Positions 41,413-50,728 are shown, numbered from the stretch's first letter. The stretch: DNA of 64,000 bases from Prosthecobacter sp. SYSU 5D2 (GCF_039655865.1 NZ_JBBYXL010000005.1:1-64000), one strand, 5' to 3'. Notes: generated from the sequence alone by a model not told the origin. A program made the numbers and translations.

Positions 41413-42186
41413 ATGCCGATGAAGACGCCTTTTGATGTTCCTGGAAAGCTGCCGCCGGGTGGCCAGGGGGCGGGGCATTTTCATACGACGCGGTGGACGC
41501 GGGTGGCACGGGCGAAGGAGGCTTCTCATGAAGGGCAGGATGCGCTGAGGGAGCTGTGCGGGGCTTATTATGCGCCGGTGCTGGCCTTTATACGCTGGCA
41601 GGGCCGGGATGCGGAGGCGGCGAGGGAGGTGGCGCATGAGTTCTTCGCTTACATGCTGAAAGGCGAGGCCATCCGCACGGCGGACCAGATCAAGGGCCGG
41701 TTCCGGTCTTATCTGCTGGGGGCGGTGAAGCATTTCCTCTCGCGCCAGCAGGAGGCGGCGCGCAGCCTGCGGCGGGGTGGGGGAATAGAGATGATCCCCA
41801 TCGCCGGGCCGGAGGTGGAGACGCAGCTGGCGGTACCGCTGGTGGATGAAAGTCAGCTTTCCCCGGACATGGCCTTTGACCGCCAGTGGGCGCTGACGGT
41901 GCTGGAGCGGGCGCTGCGGACCCTGGCACAAGAGTGGGAGAATGAGGGGAGGCAGGAGGTTTTTGAGAAACTACAGCCGTGGCTGACCGGAGAGTCCGGG
42001 CATGGTGACCAAAAGGCGCTGGCCGAGGAAGTGGGGATGAACCTGAACTCGCTGAAAACCCTGGTTCACCGGCTGAAGCAGCGCTTCCGCATACTGGTGC
42101 GGGAAGAGGTGGGCGCGACGCTGGAGGACGGGGCGGATGTGGAGGCGGAAATCCGTGTTCTTTTCAATGCCTTGCGAAGCCGTTAA
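41413..42186 (+). CDS. ECF-type sigma factor paired with a Ser/Thr kinase
   Basis: The start is taken at ATG 41413 (a second ATG follows at 41419). The 257-residue product has a sigma region 2-like part (YYAPVLAFIRWQGRDAEAAR, VAHEFFAYMLKGEAIRTADQ, KGRFRSYLLGAVKHFLSRQQ) and a region 4-like helix-turn-helix (DQKALAEEVGMNLNSLKTLV). It is a diverged sigma factor of the type found beside protein kinase genes in Planctomycetes and Verrucomicrobia. The kinase gene follows 43 bases after the stop; the kinase may phosphorylate and switch on the sigma factor, as reported for ECF-kinase pairs in other bacteria. Confidence 0.8.
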   Translation: MPMKTPFDVPGKLPPGGQGAGHFHTTRWTRVARAKEASHEGQDALRELCGAYYAPVLAFIRWQGRDAEAAREVAHEFFAYMLKGEAIRTADQIKGRFRSYLLGAVKHFLSRQQEAARSLRRGGGIEMIPIAGPEVETQLAVPLVDESQLSPDMAFDRQWALTVLERALRTLAQEWENEGRQEVFEKLQPWLTGESGHGDQKALAEEVGMNLNSLKTLVHRLKQRFRILVREEVGATLEDGADVEAEIRVLFNALRSR

Positions 42187-42229
42187 GATTTTTTGAAACT
42201 GTTTCCGGCGAATCCTTCAGGCATCCGGT

Positions 42230-44644
42230 ATGAGCGAATCTTTCTCTTCCTCCAAACCCTGTCCTAAATGCGGCGAGCTGATGACCGAAGAATCGGCGAC
42301 TGGCCTGTGCCCGGTGTGCCTGATGAGCCTGGCCATGAACTGGACGGCGCAAACCCAGCCGGTGGCACCACCGCTGAAAGTCCTGACGCCGGAAGAACTG
42401 GCTCCCCACTTCCCGCAACTGGAGGTGCTGGAGCTGATTGGCCGAGGTGGCATGGGGGTAGTCTATAAGGCGAAGCAGAAAAGCCTGAACCGCTACGTTG
42501 CGCTGAAACTGCTGGCTCCGGACTCGAAAAAGGACGGCAGCTTTGCCGGGCGTTTTGCCAAGGAGGCCCAGGCGCTGGCCAAGATGGACCATCCGAACAT
42601 TGTGACGGTGTATGACTTCGGCGAGAGCGGGGGTTTCTTTTATCTGCTGATGGAATATGTGGACGGGGTGAATCTGCGCCAGGCCATGCGTGCGGAAAAG
42701 TTCACGCCGGAGCAGGCGCTGGCCATCGTGCCGCCAGTCTGCGAGGCGCTGCAATATGCACATGAGCACGGCATTGTACACCGCGACATCAAGCCGGAGA
42801 ACCTGCTGATGAACAAACAGGGGCGGGTGAAAATCGCCGACTTCGGAATTGCCAAAATCATCGCCCACCCGGCTGCGGATGATGACAGCCGCTTTGCCCC
42901 AGGTGGAGCCACTGGCGACACGGTCAGTGCCGGCACACCGCAATACATGGCCCCGGAGCAACGGCAGGCGGATGCGAAGACCGACCACCGCTCAGACATC
43001 TATTCCTTGGGGGTGGTGCTCTATGAGCTGCTGACCGGAGAACTGCCAGGAGCGACGCTGCAGCCGCTTTCGAAGCGGATCCAGGTGGATGTGAAGCTGG
43101 ACGAGATCGTCCTGCGAGCGCTGGAGGTGAGGCCTGAGATGCGCTACCAAACGGCGGGCGAAATGCGGACGCAGCTGGCGGAGGTGAGGCTGGCGGGCGA
43201 TGGTGCTGCATCTGCATCCATTCCTGTTCAGAACAGGAAATCCAGGCGGCTTGCGTCTGTTTTGTGGGGCGCCGCTTCAGCGGCGGCTTTGGTCTTCATT
43301 TTGTTAGCCGCCCGCAAGCTGTTGCTGCCCTCACGGCCGCTTCCGCGGGTGGCGGCCGCGTCACAGATGACGGCGAAGACAGATTCCCCGCCCCTCCCGA
43401 CCGGCCCTCAGGAAGTGAAGCTGACTTATTTTAAAGAAGGAGGTTATGATAAAACACGCTCGTACCGGCCTAACACATTGCGCACGCTGCCGGATAAACC
43501 TGCGAACGTGACGCGGCTTCCTGAGGGGCTGACGGAGGCTTATTACGGCCAGCTTAAAATGGGACCGACCCAATCCCGCACGGCGATCACCGTGCTGATT
43601 GACGACATCCCGGAGAAAAGCCCGCGAATCTTTGTGGATACCAATGCCAATGGCGATCTGACTGATGATCCGCCCGCCCAGAATAACAATACCTCCCCGA
43701 CCGGCACTCTGACTTTCAGCGGACATGGATGGGTGGACCTGCCCTATGGCCCCATGACCCAAGGAGTAAGGCTGAACATGCGTACGATGGTCCGTCAGCC
43801 GTCCTACCCGCCACGTCCCAAAGCGGCACCCATGCTGGTCTATCATCTGGACTGCTTCAGTGAGGGGGAAGTGAGGCTGGCCGATGGACGGGCGGTGAAA
43901 GTGCTGCTCAAAGACGCCAACAGCGACGGCGACTTCACCACGGATCCGATGCTGTATGCGGACCTGGGCGACGGAAGCGGATATTCGGCGCGCAAAGGTG
44001 TGTTCAGGGCACTGGATGCAATCCAGATTTTGGGCAGCCAATACGAGATCAGGAACCTGTCTCCCACCGGGGAAAGCTTCACCTGGATCAAATCCAGTGC
44101 ACCGATTCTGGCGGAGCCTGAAGCGAAAGTCATCACCCCTCCCTTCGAGCTCAGCCTGGTTCAGGCAAAAGCGACCCCTGGTCCCGGCCTGCTGGCTGCG
44201 GGAATGGAGGCTCCCGCCTTTGACGCCCTTGCAGTGGACCGGCGGCCCATCAGATTCCCCTTTGCATACAAAGGGAAAGTGGTTCTGCTGGATTTTTGGT
44301 CCACGTGGTGCGGACCGTGCCTGAAGGAAATACCCTATCTGAAGGCGACCTATCAAAAACACCATCAGGAGGGGCTGGAGATCATCAGCATCAGCCTGGA
44401 TGAAAACGAATCTCTGCTCAAGCTCCTGCCTTTTATCACGGATCACCAGATGACCTGGCCGCAGATTTGTGAAGGGCGGAGTTTTAGCTCCTCGTTATGC
44501 CGGCTCTACAAAGTCAGCGGCATTCCTGCAGCCTATCTGGTTGATGGGGATACGGGGATCATCCTGGCGACCCAGCTGCGTGGCGAAACCATCCAGCAAG
44601 AGGTAGCGAAGGCATTGGCCCTCAAAAGAAATCAGCCCCAATAA
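42230..44644 (+). CDS. Ser/Thr protein kinase fused through a TM helix to a TlpA-like thioredoxin domain
   Basis: The 804-residue protein starts with a zinc ribbon (Cys11, Cys14, Cys27, Cys30), then a full Hanks-type kinase: GRGGMGVVYKA at 71-81, Lys93 in VALKLL, HRDIKPEN with Asp186, DFGIA with Asp204, and GTPQYMAPEQ. A TM helix follows at about 340-365. Outside come a region of about 250 residues (FVDTNANGDLTDD; LKDANSDGDFTTDP) with Asp-rich turns and a TlpA/ResA-type thioredoxin domain with WCGPC (Cys694, Cys697) and the cis-Pro site VSGIPAAYLVD. The outer domain could sense periplasmic redox state. Normally such kinases end in PASTA, WD40 or TPR domains; this fusion is unusual. Confidence 0.9.
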   Translation: MSESFSSSKPCPKCGELMTEESATGLCPVCLMSLAMNWTAQTQPVAPPLKVLTPEELAPHFPQLEVLELIGRGGMGVVYKAKQKSLNRYVALKLLAPDSKKDGSFAGRFAKEAQALAKMDHPNIVTVYDFGESGGFFYLLMEYVDGVNLRQAMRAEKFTPEQALAIVPPVCEALQYAHEHGIVHRDIKPENLLMNKQGRVKIADFGIAKIIAHPAADDDSRFAPGGATGDTVSAGTPQYMAPEQRQADAKTDHRSDIYSLGVVLYELLTGELPGATLQPLSKRIQVDVKLDEIVLRALEVRPEMRYQTAGEMRTQLAEVRLAGDGAASASIPVQNRKSRRLASVLWGAASAAALVFILLAARKLLLPSRPLPRVAAASQMTAKTDSPPLPTGPQEVKLTYFKEGGYDKTRSYRPNTLRTLPDKPANVTRLPEGLTEAYYGQLKMGPTQSRTAITVLIDDIPEKSPRIFVDTNANGDLTDDPPAQNNNTSPTGTLTFSGHGWVDLPYGPMTQGVRLNMRTMVRQPSYPPRPKAAPMLVYHLDCFSEGEVRLADGRAVKVLLKDANSDGDFTTDPMLYADLGDGSGYSARKGVFRALDAIQILGSQYEIRNLSPTGESFTWIKSSAPILAEPEAKVITPPFELSLVQAKATPGPGLLAAGMEAPAFDALAVDRRPIRFPFAYKGKVVLLDFWSTWCGPCLKEIPYLKATYQKHHQEGLEIISISLDENESLLKLLPFITDHQMTWPQICEGRSFSSSLCRLYKVSGIPAAYLVDGDTGIILATQLRGETIQQEVAKALALKRNQPQ

Positions 44645-44735
44645 AGGCATCATCGCGGTGGGGGCAGGCATTCTGCCCGGTGGTGGCTTTTACATTGCGT
44701 CCGTCATCTCCATGCATTCTGGTGGGTGCATCTGC

Positions 44736-46019
44736 ATGTGCATCTTCCGCCCCTCGCCGCTGTTAACCGCTGTTTTTTTATTTCCGGGCCTAACCGGTTG
44801 TGTGACCACCAAACCGGCGCGCACGCCGACAGAACATGTGTTTGTGAAACACTGGCCGGCACCTGAGGGCTATGAGGGGGTGCGGCTGGCGGTGAAAGAC
44901 TTCATTGATATCAAAGGGGAGGTGACGACGGCGGGGTCCGCCTACCTTGCCCGGACCAGCCCGCCAGCCACTCAGGATGCGGCCAGCCTGAGACTAACCC
45001 GTCAGCAGGGGGTTCATATTGTGGGCAAGACAAATGCCAGCGAATTTGGTGTGACCGCTTCCGGAGTGAATCCGCATTTCGGCACACCTCGCAGCCCGCT
45101 GACGGTGGACCGGAAGAACCGGCTGATCTCCGGCGGCTCCTCCAGCGGATCGGCAGTGGCAGTGGCCACCGGGATGGCGGATGTGGCCTTTGGGACGGAT
45201 ACGGGCGGGTCTGTGCGGATCCCGGCGGCCTGCTGCGGGGTTTATGGGCTGAAGACGACCTATGGCCTGGTCTCGCTAAAAGGAGTATTTCCGATGTCAC
45301 CGGACAATCTGGATACCGTCGGACCGCTGGCCAAAAACATTCCCAATCTGGCACGTGGCATGGCCTTGCTGAAGGAGGGGTTTGATGGGGAATACCAGGA
45401 GGCAGTGGCGGACAAACCCGTGGGACGCAACTTTGATGTGGGCCGCCTGTATGTGGACGGTACTGCCCCTGAGGTGGACAAGGCCGTGGACGAGGCACTC
45501 CGAAAAGCTGGCTTCCGAATTATCAATCTCAATGACCGCTTCAAAGCCGCATTTGAGCGGGCACAGAAAGACGGCCTGACTGTGGCCGTGGGCGATGCCT
45601 GGACAAATGATGAGCAGTACCGGAACAAGCGCGGCGTATCCGGCGTAACGAAGGCAGCCATTTTGTTAGGCCAGATTGAGCACCTGACTGGCGGCTACGA
45701 TGCCGCCCTGAAACGCCGCATCGAATGGCAGCGGGCCCTCGCGCAGGTCTTCCGGCAGGTGGACATGATCGCCCTGCCGACCCTGAAGACGCTTCCCCCG
45801 CGCATTCCGAGCTTTGGCGGATCAGCCATTTTCGAGGCGTATAACTTCACATTGCAAAATACGGTAGGCTTCAATTATTCAGGAAATCCTGCCATCGCCA
45901 TTCCGATTCCAATGGAGGGTGAATTGGTGAAAACGACCAGCCTGCAACTGGTGGGTCCCCGCCTGAGCGAAGCTCAACTTTTGAACGCCGGGCGTATTGT
46001 GAGTTCCAAGCTGAAATGA
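44736..46019 (+). CDS. amidase-signature family lipoprotein
   Basis: I use the ATG at 44736, giving a lipoprotein signal with lipobox LTGC at about residue 21; an ATG at 44712 is in frame. The catalytic Ser-Ser-Lys set is visible: Lys in VKDFIDIKG, Ser in ISGGSSSGSAVAVATG and GTDTGGSVRIPAA. The N-terminus is shorter than in typical amidases (start of mature domain to the Lys is brief). It should hydrolyse an amide in the periplasm or at the membrane. The stop overlaps the ATG of the TPR gene (ATGA 46016-46019). Confidence 0.85.
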   Translation: MCIFRPSPLLTAVFLFPGLTGCVTTKPARTPTEHVFVKHWPAPEGYEGVRLAVKDFIDIKGEVTTAGSAYLARTSPPATQDAASLRLTRQQGVHIVGKTNASEFGVTASGVNPHFGTPRSPLTVDRKNRLISGGSSSGSAVAVATGMADVAFGTDTGGSVRIPAACCGVYGLKTTYGLVSLKGVFPMSPDNLDTVGPLAKNIPNLARGMALLKEGFDGEYQEAVADKPVGRNFDVGRLYVDGTAPEVDKAVDEALRKAGFRIINLNDRFKAAFERAQKDGLTVAVGDAWTNDEQYRNKRGVSGVTKAAILLGQIEHLTGGYDAALKRRIEWQRALAQVFRQVDMIALPTLKTLPPRIPSFGGSAIFEAYNFTLQNTVGFNYSGNPAIAIPIPMEGELVKTTSLQLVGPRLSEAQLLNAGRIVSSKLK

Positions 46020-46792
46020 ATGTCACCATGCTGCGGGCCGGTATTAGCGCCCTGATCTGTTCGGCCACCCTCTTTGTCAGCCCCCCTTCCCTGCACGCCC
46101 AGACGGCGGAGGAACTCATCCAGGCAGGACAGGTTTATGACCTCAAACTGGATGCAAAACAGGCGCTCACCTATTATCTGGCAGCGGAAAAACTGCAGCC
46201 GGACAATGCGGACCTCCTGGTGTACATCGCCCGCCAATATCGCCACCTGATGGCCGACACCTCCTCCACAAATGAGAAACTACGGCTGGGCGGCATCGCC
46301 CTGCAATATGGCCAGCGGGCGGCCAAGATCGCACCAAGGAATTCAGATGCGCAGCTTTCCACGGCCATCAGCTACGGCAAGATGCTGCCTTACCAAAGCT
46401 CCAAAGAGCAGGTGGCCTGCTCCAAGCTGATCAAGGAAGGTGCGGAGCGGGCCATCAAGCTGAATCCGCGCAATGACCTGGCCTGGCACATCATCGGCCG
46501 CTGGCACCGGAATGTGGCAGACATCAGCGGCATCAAAAAGGCGCTGGCGTCCCTGATCTATGAAAAGCTTCCGGAGGCGACCAACGAAGCAGCCATCGCC
46601 AGCCTCGAGCGGGCCGTGGCCATCAATCCCAACCGGCTGATGCACTACATTGAGTTAGGCCGCGCCCATGCGCAGGCGGGCAATAAAGACGATGCCCGCA
46701 AATATCTGGCCAAAGGATTGAAAATGCCTGCGGTGGAAAAGGATGACGCGGAAGCAAAGGCGACCGGGCGGACGCTGCTGGCCTCATTGTGA
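46016..46792 (+). CDS. secreted TPR protein of the RMDN-like type
   Basis: The 258-residue product has a signal peptide (ISALICSATLFVSPPSLHAQ) and then tetratricopeptide repeats (ADLLVYIARQYRHLM, NDLAWHIIGRWHRNVADISG, LMHYIELGRAHAQAGNKDDA). The HIIGRWHRNVADISG wording is typical of the regulator-of-microtubule-dynamics (FAM82/RMDN) TPR family, which has many bacterial secreted members with unknown roles. It is translationally coupled to the amidase gene, so it may scaffold the amidase or its substrate. Confidence 0.82.
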   Translation: MNVTMLRAGISALICSATLFVSPPSLHAQTAEELIQAGQVYDLKLDAKQALTYYLAAEKLQPDNADLLVYIARQYRHLMADTSSTNEKLRLGGIALQYGQRAAKIAPRNSDAQLSTAISYGKMLPYQSSKEQVACSKLIKEGAERAIKLNPRNDLAWHIIGRWHRNVADISGIKKALASLIYEKLPEATNEAAIASLERAVAINPNRLMHYIELGRAHAQAGNKDDARKYLAKGLKMPAVEKDDAEAKATGRTLLASL

Positions 46793-47077
46793 GCACCCCG
46801 GCGGGGTGATGCAATCTGGCAGAATGACAAGGCGAACAACAGCCACGTGGCTGTTTCATCAGCTCGGCCATGGCCGCAGTCACTGGAAAGTCCCGAGTCC
46901 TGGACAACCTTAGGGAAAGCGGTATAAGCGCGGATTCCAGGATTCAGCCGATGCCCGTGACTTAGCAAGGGGTCTTTCCGGGGGGGACGCACGCATCGCG
47001 GCCATTGGGATGCAGTTGGCCAAGGTGTCAGAAACTATGAGAAAGAACCGCCCGCGCGCGTGTATCTTTTCAGAAGG
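46793..47077. other. 285-base gap with two hairpins
   Basis: CACCCC/GGGGTG at 46794-46808 forms a small hairpin right after the TPR stop, and AACAGCCACGTGGCTGTT at 46838-46855 is a perfect 18-base palindrome. Either could end or process the amidase-TPR transcript. The rest carries no gene that I can support; the next gene's promoter must lie here. Confidence 0.5.
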
Positions 47078-47719
47078 ATGAACTGCCCCCACCCTGCTCT
47101 CTGCGCCCTGCTGCCAATGTCACTGTCCCTGCTGTTGGCAGCCACCTGTCATGCCGGGGACGGGGCGGAAGCACTGAGCCCGCGTGTTTACCGCACCTTC
47201 ATGCCGGAGGCCGGACCATCCGCTTTTGCGGTGGAGCTATCTCCGGGGGTTTCCCTTTGTTATGACCCCTTGCGCGGGGGCATCAATCAGATCTGGGCCG
47301 GTGGCGTGGACCTGTCCCCCACTTTTCAGGCCAAGATCAACAAGCCTGCCAAACCGCCAGGCCGGCCCTTTTATACCGAGCATCTGCTGCATCCGCTGCG
47401 CCTGGGAGAGGCGGCGGCGGACCCGGGGCACCGCTTCAAAGGCTACCGTTATGAGAAGAACATGGTCGTCTTTGAGTTCACCCTGCATGGGCTACCGGTG
47501 ACGGAAAGCCTGCGGCTGAGCCAGGATGGACACGGGGTGGTGCGCACCTTTACGCTGCCTGCGGGCGGCGGCCCGGCCTTTCTGACCGTGGAACCGCAGG
47601 AGAATGCCACGGTCACTCTGGAGGGAGGGACGGAAGTCACACCGGGGAAGTGGCGATTTGCGGAGGGCAGCCTCTTCACCGTCCGAATCAGTCCCGCCTC
47701 TGACATCCTCACGAAATGA
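47078..47719 (+). CDS. secreted protein, companion of the propeller-cytochrome gene, unknown function
   Basis: The 213-residue product has a signal peptide (ALCALLPMSLSLLLAATCHA). The mature part has beta-strand-rich sequence (ELSPGVSLCYDPLRGGINQI, GYRYEKNMVVFEFTLHG, ESLRLSQDGHGVVRTFTLPA). No domain recognised with certainty; similar short proteins accompany heme- and propeller-bearing dehydrogenase genes in PVC bacteria. Its stop overlaps the ATG of the next gene (ATGA 47716-47719). An in-frame start at 47060 is possible. Confidence 0.65.
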   Translation: MNCPHPALCALLPMSLSLLLAATCHAGDGAEALSPRVYRTFMPEAGPSAFAVELSPGVSLCYDPLRGGINQIWAGGVDLSPTFQAKINKPAKPPGRPFYTEHLLHPLRLGEAAADPGHRFKGYRYEKNMVVFEFTLHGLPVTESLRLSQDGHGVVRTFTLPAGGGPAFLTVEPQENATVTLEGGTEVTPGKWRFAEGSLFTVRISPASDILTK

Positions 47720-49731
47720 CACCCTCCCGCTTCTTTTTCACGGCCGGAAGATTCAACGCCAGCAATCGCGTGAACACCCTTTTTGTTAATCCCCTCCCCG
47801 GCCGCTGCCTGCGCAGCCTGGCTTGGGGCATCGTCGGCCTGGCCGCCCTGGCCGCCGCCAATACCTATGAGATCCAGGAGATACCGCTACCGGAGGCCAT
47901 GGTGCCGGAGATCTCCGCCGTGGCCTTCACCCCGGGCGGCAGCCTGGTCGTGGCGAACCGGCACGGGGAGGTGTGGGTGACCGCGCAGCCGGCCACCGGC
48001 CCCTGGCGAAGGTTTGCCTTTGGCCTGCATGAGCCGCTGGGCGTGCTGGCCCTGTCGGAGAGCGAGATCCTGGTCACTCAGCGGCCAGAGCTCACCCGCC
48101 TGCGGGATACCGTCGGGGACGGCGTGGCGGATCATTATGAAACCGTCAACGATGACTGGTGCGTCACGGATAACTGGCACGAGTTCACCTTTGGCCTGCG
48201 GCAGGATGCCCAGGGGCATTTTCTCCTCGCCACGGGGCTGCCGGATGTGGCGGGTCCCATCAGCACCCGTTATCCCCGCGTACCTCTGAGCCTGGAAAAA
48301 GTTCACCGTGAGGCCAAGCCCTCCCCCGGCCAGTATGAGGGTTGGGTGCTGCGCGTGGCCCCGGATGGCGCGATGACACCGCTGGCCTGCGGATTCCGTG
48401 CCGCCGCCGGCCTCGGCCTCAGCCCGCAGGGGGATGTCTTTGTCACCGATCAGCAGGGGGATTACATCGCCACCAGCACACTGGTCCACGTACAGCCCGG
48501 CAGGTTTTATGGGCACCCGGCCTCGCTGAAATGGCGGCAGGATTATCGCGGCCCCATCCAGGACCTGGACACGCTGGCCGCCATGCGCAGCCCGGAGGCC
48601 GTGGCCCTGCCCCATGGCGCCTTGGGCGGCAGCCCAGGGGAGCCCGTGTGGGACACCACTGCAGGAAGATTCGGCCCCTTTGAAGGCCAGATTTTCATCG
48701 GCGATTTCACCAAGCTCATCAGCCGGGTGTTTCTGGAAAAAGTGGCCGGCGAATTCCAGGGCGCGGCCTTCCCCTTCATCCGCGATGCCGTGGGGCTGGA
48801 GGCCATCCTGGCCAACAGCGGTGCCGACAACCTCACCATCCCCGCCGGCAAGGACGGCCTGAAGCACTTCCGCGATGTCCCCCCGCGCTCCGGCACACCG
48901 CTGCGCGCGGGAAACATGCGCATGGCCTTCGCTCCGGATGGCAGCCTTTACCTGGGTCAAACCACCCGGGGCTGGGGTCAGGGGGACGGCCTGCAGCGCA
49001 TCGTCTGGAGCGGCAAGACACCCGTGGAAATTGAAAAAATCCAGCTCACGCCAGCCGGCTTCCGCCTCACCTTCACCACCGCCATGGATGCAGAGGAACT
49101 CGCTTCCCCGCAGACCTGGCGCGTCCGCCGCTTCCGTTACCTCTACCTCCCCACCGGCTCCCCGCGCACGGATGAAGCCACCTGCCAGGTCACCACCATC
49201 CGTCCCGCCGCAGACGCCCGCTCTGTGGAACTGCGACTGGCAGATCTGGACCCCGGCTACATTTACGAGATCGAGCCGGAAAAACTCCACTCCGCCAATG
49301 GTGCCGCGTTGGAAAATCCGCTCGCCTTCTACACCCTCACCCGCCTGCTGGACGGGAAGGTCTTCACCGGCCCTCTGTCCAGCCCGCTGCTGGCCGCCGC
49401 AGAGAGAAAAACCACCGGCCCCAATGCCGAAGCCGGCCGCCAGGTCTATGCCACCTTTTGCGTCACCTGCCACCAGGCGGACGGCAGCGGTGGCGGCCTC
49501 CCCGGCGCGCCCCAGCTCGCAGCGGCGAATTTCCGTCAGCGCGGCCCGGAGGCACCCCTGGCCAAAACCGACGACCAGCTCCTCCACATCATCACCCACG
49601 GTGCCCAGGGCAAACCCATGCCCCCCTTTGGCGGAGTCCTTCAGCCACAGCAGATCCACGATGTCCTGGCCTATCTTCGCGCAGCTTTTGGCGAAAAAAC
49701 CGCCGCCTCTTCAACCTCCCCCAACCCCTGA
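47716..49731 (+). CDS. secreted beta-propeller (sugar dehydrogenase-like) protein with C-terminal cytochrome c domain
   Basis: The 671-residue product has a long n-region and a signal helix (LAWGIVGLAALAAAN). A GTG at 47770 could be the true start. The middle is a propeller of the aldose sugar dehydrogenase/PVC type (ISAVAFTPGGSLVVANRHGE, GLGLSPQGDVFVTDQQGDYI, MRMAFAPDGSLYLGQTTRG). The C-terminus is a class I cytochrome c with CVTCH, GAPQL and the distal Met in GKPMPPFGG. It may pass electrons from an oxidised substrate to the periplasmic chain. It is ATGA-coupled with the preceding gene. Confidence 0.88.
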   Translation: MTPSRFFFTAGRFNASNRVNTLFVNPLPGRCLRSLAWGIVGLAALAAANTYEIQEIPLPEAMVPEISAVAFTPGGSLVVANRHGEVWVTAQPATGPWRRFAFGLHEPLGVLALSESEILVTQRPELTRLRDTVGDGVADHYETVNDDWCVTDNWHEFTFGLRQDAQGHFLLATGLPDVAGPISTRYPRVPLSLEKVHREAKPSPGQYEGWVLRVAPDGAMTPLACGFRAAAGLGLSPQGDVFVTDQQGDYIATSTLVHVQPGRFYGHPASLKWRQDYRGPIQDLDTLAAMRSPEAVALPHGALGGSPGEPVWDTTAGRFGPFEGQIFIGDFTKLISRVFLEKVAGEFQGAAFPFIRDAVGLEAILANSGADNLTIPAGKDGLKHFRDVPPRSGTPLRAGNMRMAFAPDGSLYLGQTTRGWGQGDGLQRIVWSGKTPVEIEKIQLTPAGFRLTFTTAMDAEELASPQTWRVRRFRYLYLPTGSPRTDEATCQVTTIRPAADARSVELRLADLDPGYIYEIEPEKLHSANGAALENPLAFYTLTRLLDGKVFTGPLSSPLLAAAERKTTGPNAEAGRQVYATFCVTCHQADGSGGGLPGAPQLAAANFRQRGPEAPLAKTDDQLLHIITHGAQGKPMPPFGGVLQPQQIHDVLAYLRAAFGEKTAASSTSPNP

Positions 49732-49743
49732 CCTGATCACCCC

Positions 49744-50673
49744 ATGCGCCCTTTCATCCCCGCCTTGCTTTCCCTCTGTACCTTCACCCTGCCCGCCCTG
49801 GCCCAGGAGCCTCCAGCCAAAACCCACCTCAACCGCTTTGCCGAGCTCATGGAGACCGGCAAGCCCGCCTTTGGCGTCTTTTCCTCCAATGTCTCCGTGC
49901 GCACCGGTGCCAGCATGGCAGACAGCGGTTTGGATTTTGTCATCATTGACCTGGAGCATTCCCCCTATGACGTCACCCGGCTGGAGGGCTACCTGCTGGG
50001 CATGGTGAACAAGCGCGAGCTGCTGAAAAACGGCCTGCAACCGCGCACCGTACCCTTTGTCCGCGTGCCCGCCGCCGGGCGTGAGCAGCTCCAGTTCATC
50101 ATCAAGCAGGTGCTGGACCTCGGTCCTATGGGCCTGGTGGTGCCGCATGTGGATACGGCGGAAGATGCCCGCGCCATGGTCCAGGCCAGCCGTTTCCCCC
50201 AGCTCAAAGGGGCACCCGATTTCAGCCCCGAAGGCCAGCGCGGCATCGGCTACGGCTGGGCCGCGAGATACTGGGGCCTCAGCGGCGATGAATACGCCCG
50301 CCGGGCCGACCTCTGGCCGCTGGACCCGCAGGGCGGCCTTGTACTCTGGGTCATGATTGAGAGCGCCGCCGCCATCGAGAACATCCGCGCCATCGCCACC
50401 ACCCCCGGCATCGGCGGCCTCTTCATCGGCCCCTCCGACCTCGCCTTCTCCCTCGGCGTCCCGCTGGGGGATCCGGCGGTGGAAGAAGCCATTGAAAAAG
50501 TGGCCGCCATTGCTAAAGAAACCGGCGTTCCCCTGGGCACCCTCTGCGGGGCTAAAGACGTGGAGCGCCGCCTGTCCCAGGGCTTCCGCTTCCTCGCCGT
50601 CGGCAGCGATGGAGGGCCCTCTGGCAGCGTGCAGGAGGCCGTGAAAACCGGGCGCGCCTATCGCAGCAAGTAA
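49744..50673 (+). CDS. HpcH/HpaI-family aldolase with a signal peptide
   Basis: The 309-residue product begins with a clear signal peptide (FIPALLSLCTFTLPALAQ). The mature part is an HpcH/HpaI aldolase/citrate lyase-type TIM barrel: FGVFSSNVSVRTGASMADSG, FVIIDLEHSPYD, MGLVVPHVDTAEDARAMVQ, LVLWVMIESAAAIENI and GGLFIGPSDLAFSLG supply the metal (Glu, Asp) and Arg/His sites. These enzymes normally work in the cytoplasm on 2-oxo acids, so export is unusual. The gene starts 12 bases after the cytochrome gene. The function outside the cytoplasm is unknown. Confidence 0.85.
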   Translation: MRPFIPALLSLCTFTLPALAQEPPAKTHLNRFAELMETGKPAFGVFSSNVSVRTGASMADSGLDFVIIDLEHSPYDVTRLEGYLLGMVNKRELLKNGLQPRTVPFVRVPAAGREQLQFIIKQVLDLGPMGLVVPHVDTAEDARAMVQASRFPQLKGAPDFSPEGQRGIGYGWAARYWGLSGDEYARRADLWPLDPQGGLVLWVMIESAAAIENIRAIATTPGIGGLFIGPSDLAFSLGVPLGDPAVEEAIEKVAAIAKETGVPLGTLCGAKDVERRLSQGFRFLAVGSDGGPSGSVQEAVKTGRAYRSK

Positions 50674-50708
50674 TGCCGCACTGTGGCAGCATGGACTCTG
50701 ATCCAGGA

Positions 50709-50728
50709 CGCTGCGTTTCCACGCGGCG
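50709..50728. terminator. hairpin between convergent genes
   Basis: CGCTGCGT (50709-50716) pairs with ACGCGGCG (50721-50728) with one G:T and a TTCC loop. It sits between the aldolase stop (50673) and the kinase stop (50748). No U tract, so termination is plausible but not proven. Confidence 0.4.

Noticed and set aside
47887-49659. 590-codon minus-strand frame
   Set aside because: Antisense to the propeller-cytochrome gene, no domain, Gly/Ala/Asp-rich shadow typical of high GC.
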